From positions 62,001-126,000 of the forward strand of contig NZ_JAIUZR010000004.1 of NCBI RefSeq assembly GCF_020171465.1: a stretch of DNA of 64,000 nucleotides, written 5' to 3'. The DNA comes from Lutimonas saemankumensis (lineage in GTDB: Bacteria; Bacteroidota; Bacteroidia; Flavobacteriales; Flavobacteriaceae). A program made the position numbers and the translations under genes. Positions 1-8,068 of the stretch are shown here, piece by piece (within the stretch, counting starts at the first letter, position 1; each line of letters starts with the position of its first letter). Below the pieces are notes generated by a model, which worked only from the letters and a program-made list of their open reading frames with translations, did no database searches and was not told the DNA's origin.

Positions 1-31
1 ATGAACACTTTGAAACTTCAAACTAGTACAT

Positions 32-67
32 AAAAAAAGGGAAGCCGTTTGGCTTCCCTTTTTTTTT
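32..67. terminator. Bidirectional intrinsic terminator
   Basis: An 8-bp perfect stem (GGGAAGCC / GGCTTCCC) with a 4-nt loop is flanked by an A-run on the left and a T-run on the right, so it can stop transcription from both sides. It lies just beyond the stop codon of the leftward rhodanese gene and would also end a rightward gene beyond the window edge. Confidence 0.85.
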
Positions 68-82
68 ATATCCTGGTCTTCT

Positions 83-394
83 TTATTTTATACAGTTCAC
101 AACATTACCCCAAGGACCGCCGTTAATGGCATCCACTCCATGTTGTTTCAAAATCGTTGCGGCTGAACCGCTCCTCGCTCCGCTTCTGCAACAAGTAATT
201 ACAGGCTTGTTGAGCTTTTTGATCTCTTCCACACGACTTCCAATGGTATTTAAAGGAATGTTCTTTGAACCTTGCACATGACCTTGTTCAAATTCCTCAA
301 TTGTCCTCACATCGATAACAACAGCACCTTTCTCCAAATACTGTTCAATTGAATCAACACTGGTACTTCCTCCAAATAAATTAAATAATCCCAT
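83..394 (-). CDS. Rhodanese-like domain protein
   Basis: A 103-residue single-domain rhodanese. The active-site loop CCRSGARSG is present, with the likely catalytic cysteine at residue 69, and the IDVRTIEEFEQGHVQG segment (residues 27-42) is the usual CH2A-type motif. Single-domain rhodaneses carry sulfane sulfur as a cysteine persulfide; the physiological acceptor cannot be told from sequence. No signal peptide is seen, so it is probably cytoplasmic. The start MGLFNLFGG was chosen because an AAGAAGAAA stretch precedes it; a longer upstream reading would overlap the end of the glutamine synthetase gene and adds a non-family N-terminus. It follows the type III glutamine synthetase gene by 74 bp on the same strand and may be read through from it. 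Confidence 0.85.
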   Translation of the reverse strand: MGLFNLFGGSTSVDSIEQYLEKGAVVIDVRTIEEFEQGHVQGSKNIPLNTIGSRVEEIKKLNKPVITCCRSGARSGSAATILKQHGVDAINGGPWGNVVNCIK

Positions 395-468
395 ATTTCT
401 TCTTCTTATTAAAAAATTCTGTGCAAATGTCTGAAAAATCTCCCAATTAAAAGTAACGGTCGTTACAA

Positions 469-2655
469 TTAACGTGTAAATAACATTTCTCGGTACTTTA
501 CCAAGGGCCATAATTCATCATCGATCATGAGTTCAAGTTTATCACAGTGATTTCTTATCTGCTCAAAATATGGCTTTACCTTGTTACAATACAAACTGGC
601 CTTTATACCTTCTTCTTTCACAATATTCGCCTTCTTGCGCTCCTCTACCATTGCATTTGTCTTTTGCGTAATACCCGAAATATGTTCGGAAATCTTTTTG
701 ATCAAATCCATTTGCTCTTTAGCAACGCTTTCAAATTCCTTGCCAAAAACCTCCTTCAGCCCTTTAACATTTCTGATCAGGGTGTTTTGATAATTCACGG
801 CCGTGGGAATAACATGATTCATGGCTATATCCCCAAGTACCCTGCCTTCAAGTTGAATTCTTAATGAATAGGCCGCATATTCTATCTCATGGCGTGCAAA
901 AATTTCAGTTTCATTCATTACCTCCATCTCCTTGTAAAGGTTCATGGCTTTATCACTGATCTTTGCCCTAATGGCTTCCGGAGTAGTTTTATGGTTGCTC
1001 AACCCCCTTTTCATCGCTTCCTTTTCCCAATCTTCCCCATAACTGTTGCCTTCAAAAAGAATGTCTTTTGAATCCTTGATATATTCTCTTAAAACATTGA
1101 AAATAGCTTCGTCTTTTTTAAAGGATCTATTGTCTATCAATTTGTCAACTTCTTCTCTGAAACGCTTTAATTGTTTGGCTACGATTGTGTTCAATACAGT
1201 CATGGAATTGGCGCAACTGGCCATGGACCCAACGGCCCTGAATTCAAATTTGTTCCCCGTAAAAGCAAAAGGAGAAGTTCTGTTGCGGTCCGTATTATCC
1301 AAAAGGATTTCAGGAATTTTACCCACTACATTTAGTTTCAGGTCTGTTTTCTCCTGAGGTGACAGTTTACCATCCGTTACGTTTTCAAGTTCTTTTAGTA
1401 CCGTTGTCAATTGTTCCCCAATAAAAACGGAAACAATGGCAGGCGGTGCTTCATTGGACCCCAGCCTGTGATCATTACTTGCCGATGCTACCTCTGCGCG
1501 CATGAGCTCTTCATAGGTATAAATTGCTTTGATCGTATTAATGAAAAAGGTCAGGAATTGAAGATTCCTCATCGGCGTTTTCCCAGGACTAAGAAGATTC
1601 ACGCCGCTATCCGTATTCAGGGACCAGTTATTGTGTTTTCCTGATCCATTGATCCCTTTAAAAGGTTTTTCATGAAGCAATACCTTTAACTCATGTTTGG
1701 AGGCAACCTTACCCATGATATCCATTAAAAGCGCGTTATGGTCAACTGCTAAATTGGCTTCTTCATGTATGGCTGCTATTTCAAATTGATTTGGAGCCAC
1801 CTCATTGTGTCTTGTCTTAACCGGAATTCCAAGCTTTATGCATTCGGTCTCCAGTTCTATCATAAAATTTATTACGCGTTGAGGAATACTGCCGAAATAA
1901 TGATCATCGAGCTGCTGGCCCTTTGCCGATGTCTGCCCCAATAAGGTACGCCCGGTTAAAACCATATCGGGCCTGGACATGACCAAAGCTTTGTCGATCA
2001 AAAAATATTCCTGTTCCCATCCAAGGGAGGCATTTACTTTAGATACATTTTTATCAAAATACCTGGCAACTCCTGTGGCCTGTTTATCAACCGCATGCAA
2101 GGCCCTGAGCAAGGGTGTCTTATGATCAAGTGCCTCTCCTGTATAGGCAACAAAAATTGTAGGTACGCAGAGTGTTGTTCCGTAAATAAAAGCTGGAGAA
2201 GTCGGATCCCATGCCGTATATCCTCTTGCTTCGAAAGTGTTGCGAATTCCTCCACTCGGAAAACTCGATGCATCCGGTTCTTGCTGAACCAGTTCATTCC
2301 CACCAAACCTTTCCAGGGCTTTTCCATCTTTTCCCAGTTCAAAAAAAGCATCATGCTTTTCTGCCGTTCCCCCTGTCAAAGGCTGGAACCAGTGCGTATA
2401 ATGGGTGGCTCCTTTTTCGAGGGCCCAGTTTTTCATTGAGTTGGCCACCTGATCAGCTATCTTTCTGTCAATGTTGGATCCGTGACTCACCGCATTCATA
2501 ACACCCTTAAAAGCCTCAGTTGTAAGGTATTGTTTCATGGTTTCCTCATTAAAAACATGGCTTCCAAAATATTCAGACCTGTGCTGTGTTTCTGTTACGG
2601 GCCTGAGTTTTCTGCTAAAGGTTTGAGCCAAGGCTCTCGATCTGAAAGTCGACAT
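469..2655 (-). CDS. glnN: Glutamine synthetase type III (GSIII)
   Basis: A 728-residue protein, the length typical of GSIII, which makes glutamine from glutamate, ammonia and ATP in the cytoplasm. GSIII signatures visible are the N-terminal segment with GGTAEKHDAFF (residues ~95-105), GWEQEYFLID (212-221) with metal-binding glutamates, NEVAPNQFEIA (284-294), GSGKHNNWSLNTDSG (~336-350), and NRTSPFAFTGNKFEFR, which binds nucleotide and glutamate. It is divergent from a type II glutamine synthetase gene with about 170 bp between them, so the two may share nitrogen-responsive control. The protein appears complete. Type III enzymes are characteristic of Bacteroidota and some cyanobacteria. Confidence 0.97.
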   Translation of the reverse strand: MSTFRSRALAQTFSRKLRPVTETQHRSEYFGSHVFNEETMKQYLTTEAFKGVMNAVSHGSNIDRKIADQVANSMKNWALEKGATHYTHWFQPLTGGTAEKHDAFFELGKDGKALERFGGNELVQQEPDASSFPSGGIRNTFEARGYTAWDPTSPAFIYGTTLCVPTIFVAYTGEALDHKTPLLRALHAVDKQATGVARYFDKNVSKVNASLGWEQEYFLIDKALVMSRPDMVLTGRTLLGQTSAKGQQLDDHYFGSIPQRVINFMIELETECIKLGIPVKTRHNEVAPNQFEIAAIHEEANLAVDHNALLMDIMGKVASKHELKVLLHEKPFKGINGSGKHNNWSLNTDSGVNLLSPGKTPMRNLQFLTFFINTIKAIYTYEELMRAEVASASNDHRLGSNEAPPAIVSVFIGEQLTTVLKELENVTDGKLSPQEKTDLKLNVVGKIPEILLDNTDRNRTSPFAFTGNKFEFRAVGSMASCANSMTVLNTIVAKQLKRFREEVDKLIDNRSFKKDEAIFNVLREYIKDSKDILFEGNSYGEDWEKEAMKRGLSNHKTTPEAIRAKISDKAMNLYKEMEVMNETEIFARHEIEYAAYSLRIQLEGRVLGDIAMNHVIPTAVNYQNTLIRNVKGLKEVFGKEFESVAKEQMDLIKKISEHISGITQKTNAMVEERKKANIVKEEGIKASLYCNKVKPYFEQIRNHCDKLELMIDDELWPLVKYREMLFTR

Positions 2656-2770
2656 ACATTAAAAATTAAAAATTTCGGGTTTAAAAATACTGATTTTTTA
2701 AATGTACCCCTCAAAAAATTGGGTATTCATAAAAATAATATCTAGTTGAACTAATTTACCCCCAATATTT

Positions 2771-2799
2771 TTGATGTGTGTTTATTATATTTATATTTG
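2771..2799 (+). promoter_or_regulatory. Bacteroidetes-type promoter for the type II glutamine synthetase
   Basis: TTG at 2771-2773 and TATATTTG at 2792-2799 are 18 bp apart, matching the TTG / TAnnTTTG architecture of the Bacteroidota primary sigma factor. Transcription would start near 2806 and leave a leader of about 23 nt before the ATG. Confidence 0.6.
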
Positions 2800-2828
2800 C
2801 GACGAAAAATTAATTAATCTAGAAATTT

Positions 2829-3839
2829 ATGAGCAAATCGAAATTAGAGTACATTTGGTTAGACGGACACCAACCTACTCAAGAGTTGAGAAGTAAGACT
2901 AAAATCGAAGATGATTTTAGCGGGAAATTAGAAGATTGTAAAGTTTGGTCTTTTGATGGATCTTCAACTGAGCAAGCAGAAGGAGGATCATCAGATTGTT
3001 TATTAAAGCCTGTTGCTATCTATCCTGATCCTGCAAGAGACAACGGATGGTTGGTAATGGCGGAGGTACTCAATGCAGACGGAACACCTCATGCGTCAAA
3101 TGCAAGAGCGAGAATTGATGATGATGATAACGATTTCTGGTTTGGTTTTGAACAGGAATATTTCTTAATGGATACTGAAACTGATCTTCCATTAGGATTC
3201 CCAAGAGGTGGTTTCCCTGGCCCACAAGGAAAGTACTACTGTTCAGTTGGTGGTCGATATACCTGGGGTAGAGAATTTGTTGAAGAACACGCTGACCTTT
3301 GTATCGCTGCAGGATTAAACTTTGAAGGTATCAATCAGGAAGTTGCTCCGGGACAATGGGAATTCCAGTTGTTTGCAAAAGGTGCGAAAAAAGCCGGTGA
3401 TGAGATCTGGGTAGCACGTTACTTATTAAACAGATTGACTGAAAGCTATGGTTACTATATAGAATTACACCCAAAACCTGTAAAAGGTGACTGGAACGGT
3501 TCTGGTATGCATGCCAACTTCTCAAACACGACACTAAGAACTTGTGGTTCTCAGGAAGTGTATGAAAAAATATGTGAGGCTTTCAGACCAGTAGCAGATA
3601 AGCATATTGAAGTATACGGTGCCTATAATGATGAAAGATTGACAGGATTGCATGAAACAGCTCACGTTTCTGACTTCAGCTATGGAATTTCTGACAGAGG
3701 TGCTTCTATTCGTATCCCGATTATCACAGTTGAGAACGGATGGAAAGGATGGTTAGAAGATCGTAGACCAGCTTCAAACGGAGATCCATATAAGATTGCA
3801 GGTAGAATTATCGAAACAGTAAAATCTGCCAAGATCTAA
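2829..3839 (+). CDS. glnA: Glutamine synthetase type II (eukaryotic-like GSII)
   Basis: A 336-residue glutamine synthetase of the short, decameric type II class. Visible motifs are FDGSSTEQAEGGSSDC (beta-grasp domain), FGFEQEYFLMD (~105-115) with the metal-binding glutamates, NQEVAPGQWEFQ, NGSGMHANFS (ATP/glutamate site) and DRGASIRIP near the C-terminus. It performs the same ATP-dependent ammonia assimilation as the divergent type III enzyme. Having two isoenzyme classes head to head suggests division of labour by nitrogen supply, which is inferred. A typical -7/-33 promoter precedes it and a strong terminator follows, so it is probably monocistronic. Confidence 0.96.
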   Translation: MSKSKLEYIWLDGHQPTQELRSKTKIEDDFSGKLEDCKVWSFDGSSTEQAEGGSSDCLLKPVAIYPDPARDNGWLVMAEVLNADGTPHASNARARIDDDDNDFWFGFEQEYFLMDTETDLPLGFPRGGFPGPQGKYYCSVGGRYTWGREFVEEHADLCIAAGLNFEGINQEVAPGQWEFQLFAKGAKKAGDEIWVARYLLNRLTESYGYYIELHPKPVKGDWNGSGMHANFSNTTLRTCGSQEVYEKICEAFRPVADKHIEVYGAYNDERLTGLHETAHVSDFSYGISDRGASIRIPIITVENGWKGWLEDRRPASNGDPYKIAGRIIETVKSAKI

Positions 3840-3861
3840 AATATTTAATTTTGGTTAAGGA

Positions 3862-3890
3862 AAAGCCTTCTCAATTGAGAAGGTTTTTTC
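3862..3890 (+). terminator. Intrinsic terminator of the GSII gene
   Basis: CCTTCTC / GAGAAGG forms a 7-bp perfect stem with an AATT loop followed by a T-run, 25 bp after the stop codon. Confidence 0.85.
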
Positions 3891-3934
3891 TTTTTACAAG
3901 GCTTTGTCTGCCTCTGGAGATATCATTCAAACCC

Positions 3935-4879
3935 CTACTGAAGTGACTTAACGAGTAAACTTATAAATATGATATAACTTCCTAAAAGGATGAACCCCTC
4001 TCTCCATGACAATTTCATTTTAGCAGGAACAAACACGAGAGGAAAGATAACCAGAGAAAAATAAAGCATCCAAAGTATATCGAATTCTATCAGGCCCTGA
4101 TCCTTGGCAGTAATTGGCGTTACCATTGCCGTTATTCCCAAAACAGCGAGTATATTGAAGACATTTGATCCCAGTAAATTTCCAAGCGAAATTGCCTTTT
4201 CTTTTTTAACCACGGCCACCATTGAGGCCGCCAGTTCCGGGATACTGGTTCCAATTGAAATAATGGTTACTCCAATAAGACGTTTTGTAACTCCATATTG
4301 TTTTGCAAGATTAACGGCTCCTTCAATAAGCAATTCGGACCCGGCCCATAATCCAACAGAACCTATAAGAAGAAAGAGCAAGGTAGGGCCTATTGGAAAA
4401 TCCTCATCATCCTCGGGCATCTCATCAATAACGGCTGCTTTTTGAAATTTCAAAAGGTATATCAAAAACACCGTAAGCATAATGAACAATATCAGGCCTT
4501 CCCATCGCTGAATTATGCCATCGAATGCAAAAAATCCATATAGGACCAGTGAGGAGAACATCATTACCGGCCAATCGGTTATATAAAAACTCTTTTGAAC
4601 CTGAATGGTGGAGACCATGACTACGATGGCAAGAACAAAACCTAAATTGGCAATATTTGATCCAATCACATTTCCGAGAGCAATATCTGCATGGCCGTCG
4701 AGAGCGGCTTTAAGGCTTACAATTAATTCCGGAGCCGATGTTGCAAAGGAAACAACCGTCATTCCGATGACAATCTTTGGTATCTGCAATTTAAGAGACA
4801 GCGAAACTGCCGATTTAAGCAGCCAGTTCCCCCCGAGGATCAAAAGTGCAAATCCACCAAGGATCATCAAATAATTCAT
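3935..4879 (-). CDS. Calcium/sodium antiporter of the CaCA family (YrbG-like)
   Basis: A 314-residue inner-membrane protein with about ten hydrophobic segments. It has the two inverted alpha-repeats that define the cation/Ca2+ exchanger superfamily: VSFATSAPELIVSLKA in the N-terminal half and ISIGTSIPELAASMVA in the C-terminal half, each followed by an LGNxxGSN motif (LGNVIGSN, LGNLLGSN). The acidic stretch DEMPEDDEDFP lies in the central cytoplasmic loop. The family exchanges Na+ for Ca2+; the actual ion preference of bacterial YrbG-type members is not certain. It is transcribed alone and converges on the GSII gene. Confidence 0.93.
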   Translation of the reverse strand: MNYLMILGGFALLILGGNWLLKSAVSLSLKLQIPKIVIGMTVVSFATSAPELIVSLKAALDGHADIALGNVIGSNIANLGFVLAIVVMVSTIQVQKSFYITDWPVMMFSSLVLYGFFAFDGIIQRWEGLILFIMLTVFLIYLLKFQKAAVIDEMPEDDEDFPIGPTLLFLLIGSVGLWAGSELLIEGAVNLAKQYGVTKRLIGVTIISIGTSIPELAASMVAVVKKEKAISLGNLLGSNVFNILAVLGITAMVTPITAKDQGLIEFDILWMLYFSLVIFPLVFVPAKMKLSWREGFILLGSYIIFISLLVKSLQ

Positions 4880-4893
4880 AATGCAAATTTTGA

Positions 4894-4925
4894 CAAATAT
4901 AGTTGATACAAATGATTGAATTCAA
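4894..4925 (-). promoter_or_regulatory. Putative promoter of the antiporter gene
   Basis: Read leftward, TATATTTG occupies 4901-4894 and a TTG lies 21 bp upstream (4925-4923). This fits the Bacteroidota consensus, with a short leader before the ATG ending at 4879. Confidence 0.4.
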
Positions 4926-4955
4926 AAATATGTTCCTCTTAATTTTTTGTTAAAT

Positions 4956-4999
4956 AACTACTTTTTTAGTTTTATAACTACTTTTTTAGTTTATATTTG
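4956..4999 (+). promoter_or_regulatory. Tandem operator plus -7 element of the BlaI/M56 operon
   Basis: Two identical 16-bp imperfect palindromes, AACTA-N6-TAGTT, lie at 4956-4971 and 4976-4991, exactly 20 bp apart (about two helical turns). The second directly abuts a TATATTTG -7 box at 4992-4999. This is the arrangement expected for autorepression by the BlaI-type repressor encoded immediately downstream: a dimer on each site would cover the -33/-7 region. BlaI/MecI dimers are known to bind such inverted repeats; the assignment here is by position. Confidence 0.6.
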
Positions 5000-5017
5000 G
5001 TCCAGAATTATCATTAC

Positions 5018-5389
5018 ATGGAAAAACTCACCAACAAAGAAGAAGAAATCATGAGGGTCCTCTGGAATTTAAAGAAGGCCTTTGTCAAAGAAATTGTGGC
5101 GGAATTACCCGAACCAAAACCGCATTACAATACCATTTCAACCATAGTTAGAAATATGGAGGAAAAGGGTTTTATAAATCACAGTGCTTTTGGAAAATCT
5201 CATCAGTACTATCCTGCGATCAGCCAGGAAGATTATAAAAAAACCTTTATGCATAAAACCATACAGCACTATTTTGAGAATTCCTACAAAAATGTGGTTT
5301 CCTTTTTTGCCAAAGAAGAAAAAATAAGTGTCAGTGAATTAAAGGAGATCATTTCGATCATCGAAAAGAACCAAAATAAAAAAGCGTAA
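5018..5389 (+). CDS. BlaI/MecI/CopY-family transcriptional repressor
   Basis: A 123-residue winged-helix protein. The N-terminal MEKLTNKEEEIMRVLW and the recognition region HYNTISTIVRNMEEKGFI are characteristic of BlaI/MecI repressors; the C-terminal half is helical and should dimerize. The ATG was chosen over an upstream in-frame TTG because it begins exactly at the conserved domain and gives a normal leader after the -7 box. In the BlaI/BlaR1 paradigm, the membrane metallopeptidase made from the next gene (3-bp gap) triggers repressor removal. In Bacteroidota such pairs are often unrelated to beta-lactamase, and no beta-lactam resistance gene is adjacent here. Confidence 0.93.
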   Translation: MEKLTNKEEEIMRVLWNLKKAFVKEIVAELPEPKPHYNTISTIVRNMEEKGFINHSAFGKSHQYYPAISQEDYKKTFMHKTIQHYFENSYKNVVSFFAKEEKISVSELKEIISIIEKNQNKKA

Positions 5390-5392
5390 ACC

Positions 5393-7117
5393 ATGGAGTA
5401 TTTCGTTAAATTTTCGGCCATACTGGGTTTGTTCTATATAGTTTACAAACTATTTCTTGAAAAAGAAACATTTTTTAATGCTATTAGAGCCTACTTTTTA
5501 GTGGCCATTGCAGCGGCTGCTATTTTACCCCTGGTGGTAATTCCTGAATACGTATATGTTGATACCATCATCTCGAATACAGTTAGTACCGATACCCGGG
5601 AAGTGATTCCCGCTGACACTTCCAGCCCCTTTGACCTTTGGAATTTAATCTATGTTGCCTATGGAACGGGCGTGCTGTTCTTCGGGGTTCGATTTCTGAT
5701 TCAGCTCGGATCACTTTTCAGGTTTATATTCCGTTATTCCAAAAAGAGAAAAGATGGTTTTGTACTGATCGAATCCTCGGGTTCGACAAGTCCTTTTTCC
5801 TTTTTTAAATATATTATTTATCCAAAAAACGGTTTTAACAAGGATGAAAAAGAACAGATCATAGCCCATGAAAAAGTACACGCCTCACAATATCACAGTT
5901 TTGATATCCTTTTGACCCAGTTGCTGATCATTTTCAACTGGTGGAACCCGGTTGCCTGGATGCTGCAAAAGGAAATCCAAAAAAACCTGGAGTTTATAGC
6001 CGATCAAGGGGCTCAGTTAAAAGATAATTGTCAGGAATCTTATCAATACCTGCTCTTAAAAACAGTAACACCAAACTATTCATTCGCATTAACAAGTAAT
6101 TTTTATAACTCAATCATTAAAAAAAGAATCAAAATGTTACACCAAAACAAATCAAACAAATTCATGTATATCAAATTCATGTTTATCATTCCATTGTTGT
6201 TTGCATTCGTATTCACGTTCAATACTAAAGTAATTGCCCAACAGAAAAAAGAAAAGAATGTGGAATGGACTTCAGAGAACAAAGTAAAATGGAAGACCAA
6301 ACTAGAGGTAGAGATCATCACCAAGGATTTTCAAAAAAGTGACCTTGAAAATTTAAAGTCTGAACTCTTAAAAGATGGAATTACCATGAATTACAAGAAA
6401 TTAAGATACAATGACAACAATGAAATCATAGGTATTCAAATTTCTTTATCGAACAAGCAAAATAATAAAACCCAGATCGAACAGATGGGATCGGCTCCAA
6501 TAAAACCTATCAGTATCAAATTTGATGACAAGGGGGCGCTTGCCGTTGGAAATCTTGAAAGCATGAAAGATCATAATGTTTTTGTTACCACGAATGGCGA
6601 CGAAATTCACAAAAAAGTAATTGTAACCACCAGTGGTGATATGACAAAAGATGAACAAAGCTTTGTATATGTAACAGAAGACGGAGGCACTACCCACGTT
6701 AAAATGGTTAACGGGAAAAAAATTATTGAAGAAGTCCACGGGGGCGGAGATCATAATGTTTGGGTTACCAAAGAGGGTGACACCACGAAAATAAAGAAGA
6801 TCAAGATCATTGAAATAGACGAAGATACCGATTCGGATAAAAAGGTGATTATCGAAAGAATTCATGAAGATGATAAGGAAATAGAAGTTAAAATAATTGG
6901 AGATAAGCACAAATCCGGAACCCATGCCATGTTTATCAGTGAAGACGGTGAAAAGCCTTTGATGATCGTTGATGGAAAGGAAATTGAAGGAGGCAGCTTA
7001 AAGGATATCGATTCTAAAAATATTGAAACCGTTGAGGTTTTAAAGGGAGATAAAGCCGTTGAAAAATACGGTGAAAAAGCCAAAGATGGTGTTGTTATCA
7101 TCAAGACCAAGAAATAG
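5393..7117 (+). CDS. BlaR1-type M56 metallopeptidase with C-terminal plug-like segment
   Basis: A 574-residue membrane protein. The N-terminal third has four hydrophobic segments surrounding a cytoplasmic zinc-protease domain with the M56 HExxH motif (AHEKVHASQYH). The fourth hydrophobic segment lies near residues 258-275. The periplasmic part is repetitive and rich in D/E/K/V (repeated VTTNGDE, VTTSGD, VTEDGG and VTKEGDTTK-like units). It ends in NIETVEVLKGDKAVEKYG and DGVVIIKTKK, which match the short plug segment found in TonB-dependent receptors and in many Bacteroidota M56 proteins. It probably senses an envelope signal and relieves BlaI repression. It is translationally coupled to the repressor gene, with a strong terminator downstream. 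Confidence 0.9.
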   Translation: MEYFVKFSAILGLFYIVYKLFLEKETFFNAIRAYFLVAIAAAAILPLVVIPEYVYVDTIISNTVSTDTREVIPADTSSPFDLWNLIYVAYGTGVLFFGVRFLIQLGSLFRFIFRYSKKRKDGFVLIESSGSTSPFSFFKYIIYPKNGFNKDEKEQIIAHEKVHASQYHSFDILLTQLLIIFNWWNPVAWMLQKEIQKNLEFIADQGAQLKDNCQESYQYLLLKTVTPNYSFALTSNFYNSIIKKRIKMLHQNKSNKFMYIKFMFIIPLLFAFVFTFNTKVIAQQKKEKNVEWTSENKVKWKTKLEVEIITKDFQKSDLENLKSELLKDGITMNYKKLRYNDNNEIIGIQISLSNKQNNKTQIEQMGSAPIKPISIKFDDKGALAVGNLESMKDHNVFVTTNGDEIHKKVIVTTSGDMTKDEQSFVYVTEDGGTTHVKMVNGKKIIEEVHGGGDHNVWVTKEGDTTKIKKIKIIEIDEDTDSDKKVIIERIHEDDKEIEVKIIGDKHKSGTHAMFISEDGEKPLMIVDGKEIEGGSLKDIDSKNIETVEVLKGDKAVEKYGEKAKDGVVIIKTKK

Positions 7118-7137
7118 GGCTGACACATAATAAACTA

Positions 7138-7170
7138 AAAAAATCGCCTTTTTCCAGGCGATTTTTTATT
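7138..7170 (+). terminator. Intrinsic terminator of the BlaI/M56 operon
   Basis: AAATCGCCT / AGGCGATTT is a 9-bp stem with a short loop, followed by a T-rich run. Confidence 0.85.
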
Positions 7171-7178
7171 TTTACCCT

Positions 7179-7331
7179 ATGAAAAAACAACTATTCAAAC
7201 TATTGGCTAAAGTGAATAAAGCCATTTTGCCCAGCCTTGGAAAAAGAGAGGTGGATATGAGCAAAGCCAAAAAATGGCAGATGGCCCTGATAGGATGGCG
7301 ATACTATGTAACGCGAAACAGCCTGGACTAA
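7179..7331 (+). CDS. Conserved 50-residue basic protein
   Basis: An open frame of 50 codons starting MKKQLFKLLAKVNKAIL and ending GWRYYVTRNSLD. It is strongly basic with an amphipathic N-terminal helix. From memory, similar ~50-residue proteins (ending in a GWRYYVT-like motif) occur widely in Flavobacteriia and are sometimes labelled SsrA-binding protein by automated pipelines, although they lack the SmpB fold. Function is unknown. It sits between the BlaI/M56 terminator and a DUF2007 gene. Codon use is ordinary for the neighbourhood. Confidence 0.65.
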   Translation: MKKQLFKLLAKVNKAILPSLGKREVDMSKAKKWQMALIGWRYYVTRNSLD

Positions 7332-7370
7332 AATGCAAGCTTTTTTGTATCTTTAAGAAAACGCTTTGTT

Positions 7371-7610
7371 ATGGACGATCAATCAAGACACATCAAATTT
7401 TTTACAGGATCATTAATTGAAATTCAACGCCTACAGCTGGACCTGGATGACAACGGGATCCCCTCCATGGTAAAAAATAACTTTCAATCCGGGCTTAGGG
7501 CCGGTTTTTACGGAGGTTCTCCTTCCCAGGTAGAGCTCTTTATTTACGAAGAAGACATGGAAAAAGCCAAGCCAATACTCGCCTCCTTTAAGGAAGCCAT
7601 GAATCTATAA
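7371..7610 (+). CDS. DUF2007-family small protein
   Basis: A 79-residue soluble protein. The pattern KFFTGSLIEIQRLQLDLDDN, then GGSPSQVELFIYEEDMEKA, matches DUF2007 (annotated in databases as putative signal-transducing protein). The fold resembles a small ferredoxin-like alpha/beta domain; no catalytic residues are evident and no role is established. A TATCTTTA sequence upstream may serve as its -7 element. It stands alone between the 50-residue protein gene and tRNA-Arg. Confidence 0.8.
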   Translation: MDDQSRHIKFFTGSLIEIQRLQLDLDDNGIPSMVKNNFQSGLRAGFYGGSPSQVELFIYEEDMEKAKPILASFKEAMNL

Positions 7611-7649
7611 CTTTTAGACGATTTTTTTTCCTGTTTTACAAAAAAGAAA

Positions 7650-7657
7650 TATATTTG
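7650..7657 (+). promoter_or_regulatory. -7 element for tRNA-Arg
   Basis: TATATTTG, a perfect TAnnTTTG match, ends 17 bp before the mature tRNA 5' end. No clear -33 TTG is seen. Confidence 0.5.
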
Positions 7658-7673
7658 CAGCCCAAATAATTAA

Positions 7674-7747
7674 GGCCTCGTGGCGCAACTGAATAGCGCA
7701 TCTGATTACGGCTCAGAAGGTTACAGGTTTGAATCCTGTCGAGGTCA
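7674..7747 (+). tRNA. tRNA-Arg (anticodon ACG)
   Basis: The 74-nt cloverleaf can be folded by eye: acceptor GGCCTCG / CGAGGTC with one G-U pair, anticodon stem TCTGA / TCAGA with loop TTACGGC (anticodon ACG), T-arm ACAGG-TTTGAAT-CCTGT, discriminator A. CCA is not encoded. It marks the left edge of the accessory region. Confidence 0.95.
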
Positions 7748-7759
7748 CTAAGAAAAGAA

Positions 7760-7786
7760 AGCTCAGCGGAACGCTGGGCTTTTTGT
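7760..7786 (+). terminator. Intrinsic terminator after tRNA-Arg
   Basis: AGCTCAGCG / CGCTGGGCT is a 9-bp stem with one T-G pair, followed by TTTTTG. Confidence 0.8.
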
Positions 7787-8011
7787 TTGGTGTTGAGTCA
7801 AGTGCAACTTGAACGATAAGAATAAACAAAAAGCCCATTCGACGAAGGAGAGGGATTTCTTTTCGGAATTCGGAGCTCCTAAGGATCATGAAATAATCCT
7901 GTCCATCTCAATCATTTCATCTAACTCCATATTCCTCTTATAAACCTGAAGGGGTTTTTCTTTCCATAAACCAGGTTGATATTTTAACGGATATTTTTTT
8001 GAATTTTTCAT

Positions 8012-8029
8012 ATACCCTCATCAGGGTAT
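8012..8029 (+). promoter_or_regulatory. 18-bp palindrome ATACCCT-N4-AGGGTAT, copy 1
   Basis: A perfect 7-bp inverted repeat with a 4-bp spacer, 93 bp upstream of the first InlB/LRR lipoprotein gene. The same palindrome with different spacer bases precedes the paralogous gene at 24376 and occurs once more near 33.3 kb, so it is probably an operator rather than a terminator (no T-run of note). Confidence 0.55.
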
Positions 8030-8032
8030 TTA

Positions 8033-8068
8033 ATGATGAATATCAACATTTTATTTGATTGTAATCAT
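8033..8068 (+). promoter_or_regulatory. 36-bp tandem Fnr-like operator, copy 1
   Basis: ATGAT-GAAT-ATCAA and TTGAT-TGTA-ATCAT are two palindromes separated by 8 bp, with centres 22 bp apart. It lies 54 bp before the ATG of the InlB/LRR lipoprotein gene. Each half resembles the TTGAT-N4-ATCAA box of Fnr-type regulators. Confidence 0.6.

Noticed and set aside
2656-2828. Glutamine riboswitch or other structured leader between the glutamine synthetase genes
   Set aside because: The GSII leader is only about 23 nt from the predicted start, and no conserved riboswitch fold could be recognised on either side.
5018-7117. Beta-lactam resistance operon
   Set aside because: The BlaI/M56 pair lacks an adjacent beta-lactamase or penicillin-binding protein gene, and such pairs in Bacteroidota are commonly unrelated to resistance.
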